Notes: generated by a model not told the origin, from the letters alone. 64,000 nt of DNA from Bin87 sp963692995 (GCA_963692995.1 OY843611.1:2728001-2792000), one strand, 5' to 3'; shown: positions 54,371 through 63,636, counted from the stretch's first letter. Numbers and translations: made by a program.

Positions 54371-56293
54371 ATGAAATTTTCGTTGCGACTCCTCCTGGTA
54401 TCCCTTCCGCTAATTGCAATAGCGATTAGCGGTGCCTTTTTGTGGCTGTCTCCCACCAGCGGACACGGCGGAGTCACCAAGCATGATCTGGCTTTCGACG
54501 GAGCTCTAGCGCATTTTCCAAGTCCTGAGCAAGGGGTGTCGTACAGTTTCGGCGCCAGCTTTCCCATTTTCCCATTGGAAGACGAAAGGGAATTCCCGGA
54601 AGACTGGGAGCGTTTGATTGGCAGTGCGGCGGACATTATAAGCCGCGATACGTTTTTTAACAGATTTTATGTAGGAGAAAAACCCAATGCTGGCAACATA
54701 CTTATTTATGCCGGCAATTGGTATGATGGATTTAAAGACAGTCCTAATCGAAATGCAATCCGTTCGCTATGTGGCGATCCTGGCAGATATGGCAGCGCCG
54801 TTTGTGCGTTGCCAACGGTGCCGGTGGCTCCAAGTTCACTGAGTAATGCTGGCACAGGATTCCAATTGGATTGGATTACTCTTATTGAAAACAGTACCAG
54901 AGACCATTTCCAAGGCACGGTGCACCTTATATTTGACAAAGCGGACGTGTACCCAACTACAGTGAGAGAGCGTAAGGCAGTAACGCCACCAGCGCATACT
55001 GGCCTATCTGATGATGGGGTCAAGCTGCTGGCTATGCACGGTCTCGCCCGGGCAATAGGACACATTCCTCGTTTGAAGGGCGAGTATGGAACTAACAACA
55101 TACTGAACTATCCTCCTATGAGCCTCGGTCGCGGTCTGTTTACCTTTTCCAAGCATGATAAATGGGCTATTAATCGCCTGCATATGTACAGTAGCGACGC
55201 CGACGTTTGCAAAACCGCCGTTGACTTGGCCTCTATACGCGTTACCGGGCAACAGTATCCAACCAGTGGAACCGGAAGCCTAAACACGTTGGGCGCCATC
55301 TGCCCATCAACCGTCTCCAATGGTTTGGCCCATTACTACGAACTGAATCACGCTAATGTCGACAAAAGGCATTTCAAGGTAACAACATATGCCGGTAGCG
55401 ACGTAGAGCAATATGTCCATAACCATGCTACGGACCCGTACAAAAGCGGTGACGACTTTGTTCCCTACTCCCCCGTTGACATCGGCAGCAATAGACTGGT
55501 GCAAGTAGCGTCTTCCAGCGCCGACACATCTCAAAGATACCGCTTGCATATAAAGCCTCTAGACTGCGTTGACGAGTTCACCGACTTCAGCGTCGCCCCA
55601 TCAGCGAAGGTCAAGTCAACCCCACGGAGCACGGCCTATCTGAGCTCCCGTGATTGCCTGTCCTCTGACCTAATCCGTGGCTACTCCGATTTTTACCGGC
55701 TATCAGTAACCGCCGACACTGCGGTTGCTATTGACTTGGAATCCTTGCATTTCGACACTTACCTCTACCTCCGGAAAGGCCGGGATGCCGTAAGCGGCGC
55801 AGCCATGGCCAGCGATGACGACAGCGGGAACAAGCACAACGCCCGCATTGTGCGGAGCTTGACCAAAGGCGAATACACCATCGAGGCTACTTCCTCTTCC
55901 ATCGGCGCAGTGGGGACTTACCGTCTGTCGGTAAGCTCCGCCGGAACCGCGCCAACTCCTAGCCCAAGTCCGGCGCCGACGCCCCAGCAATCTCGCCCCG
56001 CAGCGCCGGCCGGGTTCGTTGCATCGGCCGGCGCCGCCTCGGGCAGCATCAGCCTCAGCTGGCGCAACCCCGGCGATTCCAGCATCACCAGGTATCAGTA
56101 CCGCGCGTTGGCCCCCGGCGACAACTGGGACGTGTTCCACGACGTGCCCGGCAGCCACGCCAGCGCCACCGGCTACACCATCACCGGCCTGACGCCGGGC
56201 GTGTGGTACGGCATCCAGCTCCGCGCCGTGAACCGCGTCGCCCCCGGCTCGGTCAGCCGAGCCGACGCGCCGGCCGGAGCGAACCGGCCCTGA
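54371..56293 (+). CDS. Secreted protein with degenerate metzincin site, PPC-like and Fn3 domains
   Basis: 640 residues. N-terminal signal/anchor (RLLLVSLPLIAIAISGAFLWL). Around residue 218 AMHGLARAIGHIPR aligns with the metzincin HExxHxxGH helix, with Gly for the catalytic Glu and Arg for the second His, and NNILNYPP near 239 resembles the Met-turn. A PPC-like beta domain (residues 410-525, FDTYLYLRKG...GEYTIEATS), a Pro/Ser linker and a C-terminal fibronectin type III domain (548-636) follow. It should be proteolytically dead. GC is visibly lower than in its neighbours for the first 1.3 kb. Confidence 0.7.
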   Translation: MKFSLRLLLVSLPLIAIAISGAFLWLSPTSGHGGVTKHDLAFDGALAHFPSPEQGVSYSFGASFPIFPLEDEREFPEDWERLIGSAADIISRDTFFNRFYVGEKPNAGNILIYAGNWYDGFKDSPNRNAIRSLCGDPGRYGSAVCALPTVPVAPSSLSNAGTGFQLDWITLIENSTRDHFQGTVHLIFDKADVYPTTVRERKAVTPPAHTGLSDDGVKLLAMHGLARAIGHIPRLKGEYGTNNILNYPPMSLGRGLFTFSKHDKWAINRLHMYSSDADVCKTAVDLASIRVTGQQYPTSGTGSLNTLGAICPSTVSNGLAHYYELNHANVDKRHFKVTTYAGSDVEQYVHNHATDPYKSGDDFVPYSPVDIGSNRLVQVASSSADTSQRYRLHIKPLDCVDEFTDFSVAPSAKVKSTPRSTAYLSSRDCLSSDLIRGYSDFYRLSVTADTAVAIDLESLHFDTYLYLRKGRDAVSGAAMASDDDSGNKHNARIVRSLTKGEYTIEATSSSIGAVGTYRLSVSSAGTAPTPSPSPAPTPQQSRPAAPAGFVASAGAASGSISLSWRNPGDSSITRYQYRALAPGDNWDVFHDVPGSHASATGYTITGLTPGVWYGIQLRAVNRVAPGSVSRADAPAGANRP

Positions 56294-56426
56294 ATCCGGG
56301 CAGCGCCCCCCAACCCGGCCCGGGCCGAACCCGCGTTTCTCCGACGCGCGCAGCAACGACGCCGGATCCCCCAAACGTGCTATCCTCACCGACATCGACA
56401 CGGAGTTGCAGAGGACGACGTTGCAT

Positions 56427-57443
56427 ATGGCTAACTCCCCGGTTCGCATCCTCATCACCGATTTCGTCTGGCCTTCGACCGCGCCGGAACGCGCGGCGCT
56501 GGCGGACGGCCTGGGTAACGAGGTTATAGTGGTGGAGGCCCCGGACGGTTCGGAAGCGACCCTGGCCACCTTGGCCGAGGACTGCGACGGGATCATGACG
56601 TGCTTCGCCCAGGTCACGCCGGCGGTGGTGCGGGCGGCGCAGCGCTGCCGAGTCATCAGCCGCTACGGCGTGGGAGTGGACAACATCGCGGTGGACGTTG
56701 CCACCGAGTTGGGGATCCCGGTAACGTACGTACCCGACTACTGCGTCGATGAGGTCAGCGACCATGTGATGGCGCTGCTGTTGACCTGGAACCGGCAGGT
56801 GGGCTTCTACAACGGCGTGGCGAAAGCGGGCCGCTGGGCGGGAACCCCGTCGCCGCATCCGCTGACGCGACTGCGGGGCCAAACCATCGGCATCGTCGGC
56901 TTCGGACGCATCGGTCGGATGGTGGCCGACAAGGCGCGCGCTTTCGGGTTGGCCGTGGCAACCTACGATCCCTACCTGCCGGCAGACGCCGCGCTGCCCG
57001 ACGGAGTGACCGCCGCCTCGCTGGACGATCTGCTGGCCTCAGCCGACTATGTAACGGTGCATACGCCGCTGAACGAGGCGACGAAGGGGCTGATTGGGGC
57101 GCGGGCCTTTGCGCTGATGCAGCCGTCGGCCTATCTCATCAATTGCGCGCGGGGGCCGATTGTGGACGAGCCGGCCCTGTGCGACGCATTGCGGAGCGGG
57201 CAGATCGCCGGAGCAGGGCTGGACGTTATGGAATCGGCGTCGCCGCCGGCGGATCATCCGCTGTTTGGGATGGACAACGTGATTGTCACGCCCCACGTGG
57301 CCTTTCTGTCGCAGCAGTCGGTGCTGGAGCTGGAAGTGCGAACCGCCCGGGCAACGGTGGACGTGCTGCAAGGCAGAATGCCGGAGTTCCTGGTGAACCC
57401 GGCGGCGCTGGAACATTCCCGGGTAACGCTGCATAGCGAGTGA
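56427..57443 (+). CDS. D-2-hydroxyacid dehydrogenase family protein
   Basis: 338 residues from ATG 56427 (TTG alternatives at 56421 and 56406). Rossmann motif GQTIGIVGFGRIGRMVADKA near 150, substrate loop SRYGVGVDNIAVD near 80, INCARGPIVDE with the Arg near 235, LDVMESASPPADHPLF and VIVTPHVAF near 285. The Glu of the catalytic dyad is retained in the VMES segment. C-terminal-binding-protein-like subgroup; substrate unknown. Confidence 0.86.
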   Translation: MANSPVRILITDFVWPSTAPERAALADGLGNEVIVVEAPDGSEATLATLAEDCDGIMTCFAQVTPAVVRAAQRCRVISRYGVGVDNIAVDVATELGIPVTYVPDYCVDEVSDHVMALLLTWNRQVGFYNGVAKAGRWAGTPSPHPLTRLRGQTIGIVGFGRIGRMVADKARAFGLAVATYDPYLPADAALPDGVTAASLDDLLASADYVTVHTPLNEATKGLIGARAFALMQPSAYLINCARGPIVDEPALCDALRSGQIAGAGLDVMESASPPADHPLFGMDNVIVTPHVAFLSQQSVLELEVRTARATVDVLQGRMPEFLVNPAALEHSRVTLHSE

Positions 57444-57510
57444 TCCGGGATGGGTGAAAAGCCGGGCAACCACCAGGGTTGCCCCGACGGCCCGCAATAA
57501 TCGCAATAAT

Positions 57511-58341
57511 ATGGAGAACGCTTTGGCAACGGCAGGTTTTACCATCAGCTATCTGGGCACCGGGGCGGGGGGGTCTATCATGCGGAACCACACCGCCATC
57601 GTGGTGGAGTGTCCCGGCGGGGAACGGATCTTGCTGGATGCGGCGTCGGGCAATACCGTGCTGCGCCACGGGCAGCAGCTGGGAATGTCGCCCACGGACT
57701 TTGACCATTGCCTGCTGAGCCACAGCCATCCGGACCATTCGGAGGGGCTGCCTCACGTCGAGATGCAGCGGAGCCGAAGGAACCCGGACCAGCGGCCCAT
57801 ACAAGTGCACAGTTCGCAGCGGGCGCTGGACGACATCGCGGCGCTGTTGTCCTACCCAACCCGCGGTCTTGCCGTGGACGCGGACGGCGCCCTACGGCGG
57901 GACGGGCGACGGTGCATCTTGTTCCAACCCTCCGAGCCAAACCAGTGGATACCGCTCACGCCGGAAGTGCGGGCCAAGTGCGCCCCGGTTGACCACATCG
58001 GCGGGGCCTTGGCCTGGCGGTTGGAGTCCCGCGGCAACGCCATCGTCTTTTCGGGAGACACCCGGTGGTGTCCCTCTCTGGCCGAACTGGCCGAGGGCGC
58101 GACCCTGCTGATCCATGAGGCCATCTGCACCGAAGCGGATCGCAGCCGGGCCGACAATACCGCCCACGCCACGGCGGCCGAGGCCGCCCGCATTGCGCAG
58201 CTGGCCGGGGTGCAGTCGCTGACCCTGACGCACATTGACAACGCCTTTCACGATAACACCGAGTTGCTGGCGGCAGAGGCGCAAACGGTGTACGACGGGC
58301 CGGTGGCGGTGGCGTCGGACTGCTGGCAGCAGCAGGTTTAG
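57511..58341 (+). CDS. MBL-fold metallohydrolase (RNase Z/AtsA-like)
   Basis: 276 residues from ATG 57511. Metal motif LLSHSHPDHSEGLPH near residue 69 (HxHxDH-type), VFSGDTRWCPSLAELAEGATLLIHEA near 185 with the bridging Asp, and LTLTHIDNAFHDN near 240 with the last His. Resembles the RNase Z-like/AtsA arylsulfatase-like branch. Substrate unknown. Confidence 0.83.
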   Translation: MENALATAGFTISYLGTGAGGSIMRNHTAIVVECPGGERILLDAASGNTVLRHGQQLGMSPTDFDHCLLSHSHPDHSEGLPHVEMQRSRRNPDQRPIQVHSSQRALDDIAALLSYPTRGLAVDADGALRRDGRRCILFQPSEPNQWIPLTPEVRAKCAPVDHIGGALAWRLESRGNAIVFSGDTRWCPSLAELAEGATLLIHEAICTEADRSRADNTAHATAAEAARIAQLAGVQSLTLTHIDNAFHDNTELLAAEAQTVYDGPVAVASDCWQQQV

Positions 58342-58380
58342 GGGCGGCACCACCAAAGCGACACCCACTCCCGCAAGGTT

Positions 58381-58483
58381 CCCGGTTTCTCGCTTTCGCG
58401 GGAATGACGGAGTGCGAGCGGAAATGACGGTGTTTGCGAACACGGCCTAGTGTGAGGGGACTTTGGGCGTTTCGCAATTTCCT
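58381..58483. repeat. Right half of MITE-like element
   Basis: Core GCTTTCGCGGGAATGACGG followed by the conserved GTGTTTGCGAACACGGCCTA stretch and the right terminal repeat with one change (GGGCGTTTCGCAATTTCCT). The left half is missing. It lies before nhaA. Confidence 0.7.
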
Positions 58484-58577
58484 CGAGTGATAACGAAAAT
58501 GCGGGGGAAGAACGAAAATGGTGGTAAAATTGCCGCCGCCGCAATCTGCTGAACACCCTTACAATCCCTAATACTCT

Positions 58578-59918
58578 ATGCACGGGCAAACCAACGAACA
58601 CTTAAACCCGGTGATGCGGGCAATCAACTTCCTACAGGAGTTTTCCCTGCCGCTGATTGCCGGCGTTGCGCTGGGACTGGTCGCCGCCAACGTGGACCAT
58701 GACTGGCACCAGAGCTTGGTGCATTTCCATCCCCTCGGAGAGGATGCCTACCTCTTCGGGCACAAGCTGGACTTGCACTTCATCATCAACGGAATGTTCA
58801 TGTGCCTGTTCTTTGGCATCGCCGCCAAGGAAATTACCGAGTCGACCCTGCCGGGCGGCGTTTTGAATCCGCTGCGGCGGGCCATCAACCCCCTGATCAG
58901 CACCCTGGGCGGCGTGTTCGGCCCGGCCGGCCTCTACCTGCTGCTGGCTTGGGTTATCTACGGCGGGACGGCCGATTTCGGCGCGGTGGCCAACGGTTGG
59001 GCGATACCCACGGCCACCGACATCGCGCTGGCCTGGCTGGTGGCGCGCGTCGTCTTCGGGCCGCTGCATCCGGCGGTGAACTTCCTGCTGCTGCTGGCGG
59101 TGGTGGACGACGCCATCGGGCTGGTCATCATCGCCGTTTTCTATCCCGATCCGCATCATCCGGTAGAACCGATCTGGCTGCTGCTGGTGGTGGGAGGCAT
59201 GGCGGCAGCCTACGTCCTGCGGCGGCGGCGCGTCGGCTGGTGGCCGGCCTACATCCTGGTGGGCGGCGCGCTTTCCTGGAGCGGAATGGCGAAAGCGGGC
59301 GTGGAGCCGGCCCTGGCCTTGGCTCCCATCGTGCCCTTCCTGCCCCATTCAAGCCACCACGCCGACCCGCGCGACGAAACAACCCATTCCCACGAAATGG
59401 CCGGCCCGCCGCATCCCCACGCCGGCGCTGCCGGGCATTACGGACACAGTACGCTGGAACGGTTCGAGCATCAGCTGAAGCTGTTTGTTGACTTCGGGCT
59501 GTTCTTCTTTGCTTTTGCCAACGCGGGAGTCGCTTTCTCCAACATCGGCTGGGTTACGTTGATGGTCCTGCTGTCGCTGATTGTAGGCAAGGGCGTGGGC
59601 GTTACGCTGTTTTCGTGGGCGGCGCAGCGGATGGGATTTCCACTGCCGGACGGGATGTCGCTGCGGCATCTGCCGGTAATCGGCATAATCGCCGGGCTGG
59701 GCCTGACAGTGGCCCTGTTCGTGGCCGACAAAGCATTCCCGTATGGGTCATCCTTCGAGGAACCGGGCAAGATGGGAGCGGTGTTCAGCATCGGCGCGGC
59801 GCTGGTCGCCTACCTGATGGGCAAGGCGCTGCACGTGCAGCAGGACGGCCGGCGGTTCCGGCTGATGCCCCCCTGGGCTCGGCGCCAAAAGGAAGTTCCG
59901 ACCAACCGGGACGACTGA
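58578..59918 (+). CDS. nhaA: Na+/H+ antiporter NhaA
   Basis: 446 residues, 12 membrane segments. NhaA marks: FFGIAAKEITESTLPGG (TM2-3 region), GWAIPTATDIALAWLVARV near 143 and LLLAVVDDAIGLVIIAVFY near 172 (the paired Asp of the ion-binding site). The His-rich loop (residues 255-295) between TM7 and TM8 is longer than in E. coli NhaA. Exchanges cytoplasmic Na+ for protons. Confidence 0.93.
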   Translation: MHGQTNEHLNPVMRAINFLQEFSLPLIAGVALGLVAANVDHDWHQSLVHFHPLGEDAYLFGHKLDLHFIINGMFMCLFFGIAAKEITESTLPGGVLNPLRRAINPLISTLGGVFGPAGLYLLLAWVIYGGTADFGAVANGWAIPTATDIALAWLVARVVFGPLHPAVNFLLLLAVVDDAIGLVIIAVFYPDPHHPVEPIWLLLVVGGMAAAYVLRRRRVGWWPAYILVGGALSWSGMAKAGVEPALALAPIVPFLPHSSHHADPRDETTHSHEMAGPPHPHAGAAGHYGHSTLERFEHQLKLFVDFGLFFFAFANAGVAFSNIGWVTLMVLLSLIVGKGVGVTLFSWAAQRMGFPLPDGMSLRHLPVIGIIAGLGLTVALFVADKAFPYGSSFEEPGKMGAVFSIGAALVAYLMGKALHVQQDGRRFRLMPPWARRQKEVPTNRDD

Positions 59919-59946
59919 ATATCACAGGATTAAGGAGGACATTGGC

Positions 59947-60240
59947 ATGGCGTTGATTGGCGTGCTAACGCACCATTGGGCCAAAGCGGACCAGGTGGAA
60001 GAAGCGAAAGCCCTGCTGGATCGCAACGGCGAAGCCCAGAGCAAAGCCCCCGGCTTCGGCGCCCGGCAGACTTTCGTATCGCTGTCCGACCCGACCAAGA
60101 TTTCCACCCTGGTGACGTGGGACAGCAACGAAATCTACGACGCCTGGCGGGCCAGCCCCCAGCGGACGGCGGCAATGGCGGGCGCGGAAGAGCTATGGTC
60201 GCAGCCCCCGCAGTCCGAGCGCTTCGAGATGCAGGACTGA
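59947..60240 (+). CDS. Antibiotic biosynthesis monooxygenase (ABM)-like protein
   Basis: 97 residues of dimeric alpha-beta barrel: LIGVLTHHWAKADQVEEAKALL, PGFGARQTFVSLSDPTKISTLVTWDSNEIYDAWRASPQR spanning 35-74. Family members act on small molecules or haem, or have no known activity. Short 28-base gap after nhaA with AAGGAGG upstream. Confidence 0.7.
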   Translation: MALIGVLTHHWAKADQVEEAKALLDRNGEAQSKAPGFGARQTFVSLSDPTKISTLVTWDSNEIYDAWRASPQRTAAMAGAEELWSQPPQSERFEMQD

Positions 60241-60270
60241 TAATCGCCGGGGCCGGTTTGAAACACGCCC

Positions 60271-61251
60271 CTACGCCAGCAGCCTGGCTAAATCTATTTG
60301 ATCCGCCAGCTGCTGCGCCATTCGCTCCGCCTTGTGCGGCTGGTGCGGCACGGCGACGTCCGGCAAACCGCCCACCGCCTCGGCGGTGGCTACCGTTCCT
60401 TGGTCCACCAGGAGCACGGGAACGTCGCGCTTCCGGGCCTCTACTCGGATATACTCGGTGGGTCGGGATCCGCCGGTCAGGACGAGGCAGCGGGTGTTCT
60501 GCATCAGTGAAGCCATCTGGATGTCGGGACGCTCGGCTCGGGTGATCACAGCCTGATGGGAGTAGCGACCGAAGTAGCCGGCGCCGGAGTCCATGATGTT
60601 GCCGCCGATGAGAAAACGGTCAACCCACTCGTCGGCGTCGGCGGGTTCCAGTTCCCAGCGTCCGCCCAGCTCCTGAGCCAATTGGGCCATGGTGATGGAC
60701 AGCATCGGTCGGTCTTCGGGCAAGGCCGCGATCACCGGGATAGCGGCGGCCGCGACCTCGGCCAGGATGTCGCGCACCTGTTGCGCGCGGTAGCGAGGCG
60801 TCTGGTTGACGATGACCCCGGCCAGGCGGTCGCCCAGTGTCGCTACACTGCTGGATATATCGACTCCCGACAGGTCCGAATCGTATCCGAAAACGGCGAT
60901 AACCCGGGCCGGCAGACTTTCGGCCAGACCCTGCGTCACCGGCGACGCGATGCCCTGGCCATCGGAAGGGGTCGGGACCTCCGCAACGACGTGTTCGCTG
61001 AGGCCGGCAAGGGAGCGCACCGCGCTGGCCGCGGCGTCGCGGCCGGCGTCATCCTCCGGCGAGGTGACCGCTACATCGCCCCGAAAGTTCTCCGCGAAAT
61101 AAACGCTGTCGGGGTCGGCGCGCCCCGCCGGGGACAGCGGCTTGCAAGCAGAGACCGAAGCGCCGGCGCGGGCGATGAGAGTCGCCAACCCCGCCGCAAT
61201 GGCGGTCTTGCCGGCGCCGGGTCGTTGGGATGCTACCAGAAGAATGGCCAT
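60271..61251 (-). CDS. DRTGG-domain protein with P-loop BioD-like N-terminus
   Basis: 326 residues. N-terminal AAA_26/BioD-like P-loop (ILLVASQRPGAGKTAIAAGLATLIA; Walker A QRPGAGKTA), then a DRTGG domain (IPVIAALPEDRPMLSITMAQLAQELGG, AVITRAERPDIQMASLMQNTRCLVLTGG). The same domains make up the N-terminal half of phosphotransacetylase-like proteins; the catalytic PTA domain is absent. Follows the pentapeptide-repeat gene by 29 bases and may be in its operon. Confidence 0.78.
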   Translation of the reverse strand: MAILLVASQRPGAGKTAIAAGLATLIARAGASVSACKPLSPAGRADPDSVYFAENFRGDVAVTSPEDDAGRDAAASAVRSLAGLSEHVVAEVPTPSDGQGIASPVTQGLAESLPARVIAVFGYDSDLSGVDISSSVATLGDRLAGVIVNQTPRYRAQQVRDILAEVAAAAIPVIAALPEDRPMLSITMAQLAQELGGRWELEPADADEWVDRFLIGGNIMDSGAGYFGRYSHQAVITRAERPDIQMASLMQNTRCLVLTGGSRPTEYIRVEARKRDVPVLLVDQGTVATAEAVGGLPDVAVPHQPHKAERMAQQLADQIDLARLLA

Positions 61252-61280
61252 AGGCTAAGCAGCGAAACGGGGGCGGGCCC

Positions 61281-61982
61281 CTAATAGTCGTCCACTCGGT
61301 TCTCGATAAACGTCGGGTCGAAGCCGGGCGGGAAGCTGGTGGTGTCGTCCCATTTGCTCATGGTCATGTCGCAGCGGTGGAGGCTGGACTTGGCGAAGTT
61401 CGCTCCCCGCATATCGGTCATGATCCACATAGAGTCGCGGACCTTGGCGTTGGTAAAGTCGGCGCCCTGCATGATGGCGCGGCTGATGTCGGCGCCGTTC
61501 AGATTGGCGCCCTGCCAGTTGGAATTGGTCAGGTTCGCCGAGCGCAGGTCAACCTCAATGGCGGTGGTCTGGCTGGCGTCCGCGCCGGTGAGGTCGGCGC
61601 TGAGGAAGGAGGCCCGGTTGAGGCGGGCCCACTGCAAGATGGCTTCTTGCATATTAGATTGCTTGAGGTCGGCCCAGAACAGGTTCACGTTGCGCAGAAT
61701 GGTCGTGACCAGCTGCGCCGACGCGAGGGTCGCCCCGTACATATCAGCTCCGGTGAAGTCGGCGGAGCGCAGATCGGCCCGAGCGAAGTTCGCCTTGGTC
61801 AGCTTGGCGTCGGACAACACCGCGCCGCGCAGGTCGGAGCCGCGCAGGTCAATGCCGGCCAAATCCAAGCCGCGCAGGTCGGCGATGCGCAGGTCGAGTT
61901 GGGTTTCGGGATTTGCGGCGCGCCAGGCGGCCAGCGCCGCCGGGCCCTCCCGGACCACGGCCAGGTGTTCGGTATTAGCCAT
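61281..61982 (-). CDS. Pentapeptide-repeat protein
   Basis: 233 residues with over 25 A(D/N)Lxx-type pentapeptide units (DLRGLDLAGIDLRGSDLRGA onward), predicting a right-handed quadrilateral beta-helix. Some such proteins mimic DNA and inhibit gyrase; that role is not shown here. Its ATG (61982) is directly next to the selenoprotein stop (61983), so it is coupled. Confidence 0.85.
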   Translation of the reverse strand: MANTEHLAVVREGPAALAAWRAANPETQLDLRIADLRGLDLAGIDLRGSDLRGAVLSDAKLTKANFARADLRSADFTGADMYGATLASAQLVTTILRNVNLFWADLKQSNMQEAILQWARLNRASFLSADLTGADASQTTAIEVDLRSANLTNSNWQGANLNGADISRAIMQGADFTNAKVRDSMWIMTDMRGANFAKSSLHRCDMTMSKWDDTTSFPPGFDPTFIENRVDDY

Positions 61983-62297
61983 CTAGCTGCTACCCGCGGC
62001 CATCATCTCGTCTTCGACATCGAAGACCCTTTCGGCAACGACCATCTTGAGTTCGTTGACCTTCTGGTAACTGGGATATTCGCCCTCTTCCTCAAAGCGG
62101 TCGAATATCTTTTCGCCGTCCAGATAAATCTCGAGGCGGCCCCGGTCGGACGGGGTCAGTTTAACGGCGACGTCTCCCGCGTTTTGAGAGCGCCAGAACT
62201 CTATCGCCAGCCACGTGGCGAGGCCGTGGTAGCCTCAAGGTACGCAATAGACGATATCGACTTCAACTTTGCCGAACTCGGACCTGGTCATTGCCAT
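61983..62297 (-). CDS. Rdx (SelW/SelT/SelH-like) selenoprotein with in-frame TGA
   Basis: 104 residues when TGA at 62237-62235 is read as selenocysteine. ATG at 62297 has GGGAGA upstream. The protein reads VEVDIVYCVP-U-GYHGLATWL, the CxxU redox motif of Rdx proteins, then RGRLEIYLDGEKIFDRFEEEGEYPS typical of the SelW fold, ending TAG at 61985-61983. Both sides of the TGA are equally protein-like and in one frame, arguing against chance. It starts a probable operon with the pentapeptide and DRTGG genes. Selenocysteine machinery must lie outside the window. Confidence 0.85.
62211..62229 (-). promoter_or_regulatory. Candidate bSECIS hairpin after the TGA
   Basis: Six bases past the TGA, CCACG (62229-62225) pairs with CGTGG (62215-62211) around a 9-base loop containing GCC. 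A competing GAGGC/GCCTC stem begins inside the TGA. Bacterial SECIS elements sit immediately downstream of the Sec codon as a small hairpin, so this is plausible but not distinctive. Confidence 0.35.
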
Positions 62298-62402
62298 TTG
62301 TGCTTCTCCCGTTAGTCGGTCGTTAAGCAGGGGGATGCGCTTTCTCACCGTGCGCCCCTCACTTTACATCGTTGCGGCGGAAAAGGGGTAATTTGATCGG
62401 GG

Positions 62403-62759
62403 TCACCAGCTTTCCAGCATACGGATAAAGTTCGCCATTTCCCCTTTGCCGAGGCGGATTTCAGCGCCGTTGGGTGGCCAGCCGTAGAACCGAGAATGAA
62501 ACGAGTTCGCCATACCGTAGTAGGCGTACAAGATCGGCGGAGCGCCCGCGTCGTCAATCAAGCGCATCACCGTATCCGCCAGGGCGCTGTGCGATCCATG
62601 AAACCACCCCCGGCGCTCGGCGACGGCTTTGATGGCGTGGGCGGCCGCGCCCCAGAGCTTGTTGCTGGCCTCTTCCAACTCGCCGCGCTCAACCTCATCG
62701 TCCACTAAAGCAAGCAAGCGCCAACTGCGTTCCGAGTGGTAATCGACAACTGTGGTCAT
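62403..62759 (-). CDS. PaREP1/HEPN-like helical protein
   Basis: 118 residues. The region ELEEASNKLWGAAAHAIKAVAERRGW near 28 and an all-helical profile match the PaREP1/HEPN-type domain found in small bacterial and archaeal proteins, often beside nucleotidyltransferases. No partner is adjacent. RNA/nucleotide link inferred only. Confidence 0.6.
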   Translation of the reverse strand: MTTVVDYHSERSWRLLALVDDEVERGELEEASNKLWGAAAHAIKAVAERRGWFHGSHSALADTVMRLIDDAGAPPILYAYYGMANSFHSRFYGWPPNGAEIRLGKGEMANFIRMLESW

Positions 62760-62809
62760 CGCGCGCGCTCACGTCCGAGTAACTGTTCGTGGTCGGGTTG
62801 GTTCCGCGT

Positions 62810-63229
62810 TTAGACGCGGGCGCTGGCCTGGCCCACGGCGGTCTTGTCGCCGTTCTGGTTTTCGCAGTACACGTCAACGGTAACCAGCGTGCTGCCGTCG
62901 TCCTGGGCATCCCGGCTGTTGACCTGCCCGTGGACGGTCACCGTGTCGCCGTGCTTGACCGGGCGCAGGAACTTGAGATTGACGTTGCCGGAGCGGTGAA
63001 AGGCGTCGGCGCCGATGAACTTGCGCATGGCCTCGGTGCAGAAGGCGATGCTCATGCGGCCGGAGGCAATGGCATAAGTAGTGCCCAGGCGTCGGGATGC
63101 CAGCTCCGGGTCGTTGTGGATGTTGGCCCGGTTCAGGATGCCGCAAGCTTCAAACTGGTTAATCACGTCCTGGGTTATGTGCTTGCTGATAACGGGGAGC
63201 GTTTCGCTGTCTAGTCTTGGGAATGCCAT
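62810..63229 (-). CDS. MaoC-like hot-dog dehydratase
   Basis: 139 residues. HDR-like hot-dog fold with TTYAIASGRMSIAFCTEAMRKFIGADAF and LKFLRPVKHGDTVTVHGQV near 85; (R)-enoyl-CoA hydratase/dehydratase family (MaoC C-terminal type). Starts 19 bases inside the upstream partner gene, so the two are coupled and likely form one heteromeric enzyme. Confidence 0.78.
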   Translation of the reverse strand: MAFPRLDSETLPVISKHITQDVINQFEACGILNRANIHNDPELASRRLGTTYAIASGRMSIAFCTEAMRKFIGADAFHRSGNVNLKFLRPVKHGDTVTVHGQVNSRDAQDDGSTLVTVDVYCENQNGDKTAVGQASARV

Positions 63230-63636
63230 TTCTTGCCCAGCTCCTCGGGTTTCTTGATCTGGTAGGTACGCATTTTCTCGATGACACGCCCATCCTCGTC
63301 GGTGGCGGTAGCCTCAATGACCAGGTAGGGCTTCTCCCGGCGGAGGTACTTGTCGTGGATCCGGCCGGTGACGCGGATTTTCTTGCCGGGAATGGGGGGG
63401 TTGAACAGGTCAACCTCGTTGCCGGCGTTAATACTGCCGGTCTGGTCGTCGTAGGCAAGGGCCAGCGAGGTGGCGTCGTGCTTCACGGCGATGGTGGGAA
63501 ACACCGCGTCAGGATCGTCCACGGCGCGGCGGTAGAGGTCAACCATTTCCTGGGTGAGCAGGTACTCGTAGGAGCCCAGCTCCTCACCAACCCGCACCGC
63601 GTCGTAGTCGAAGAGGGGAAGTTCCTGTTCTGCCAT
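63211..63636 (-). CDS. FAS1-like/MaoC N-terminal-type dehydratase domain protein
   Basis: 141 residues from ATG 63636 (GGGAG upstream). LFDYDAVRVGEELGSYEYLLTQEMVDLYRRAV, PTIAVKHDATSLALAYDD, GNEVDLFNPPIPGKKIRVTGRI match the FAS1-like dehydratase half often paired with a MaoC-type protein. Together they probably hydrate an enoyl-CoA in a degradative pathway. Confidence 0.75.
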   Translation of the reverse strand: MAEQELPLFDYDAVRVGEELGSYEYLLTQEMVDLYRRAVDDPDAVFPTIAVKHDATSLALAYDDQTGSINAGNEVDLFNPPIPGKKIRVTGRIHDKYLRREKPYLVIEATATDEDGRVIEKMRTYQIKKPEELGKKWHSQD

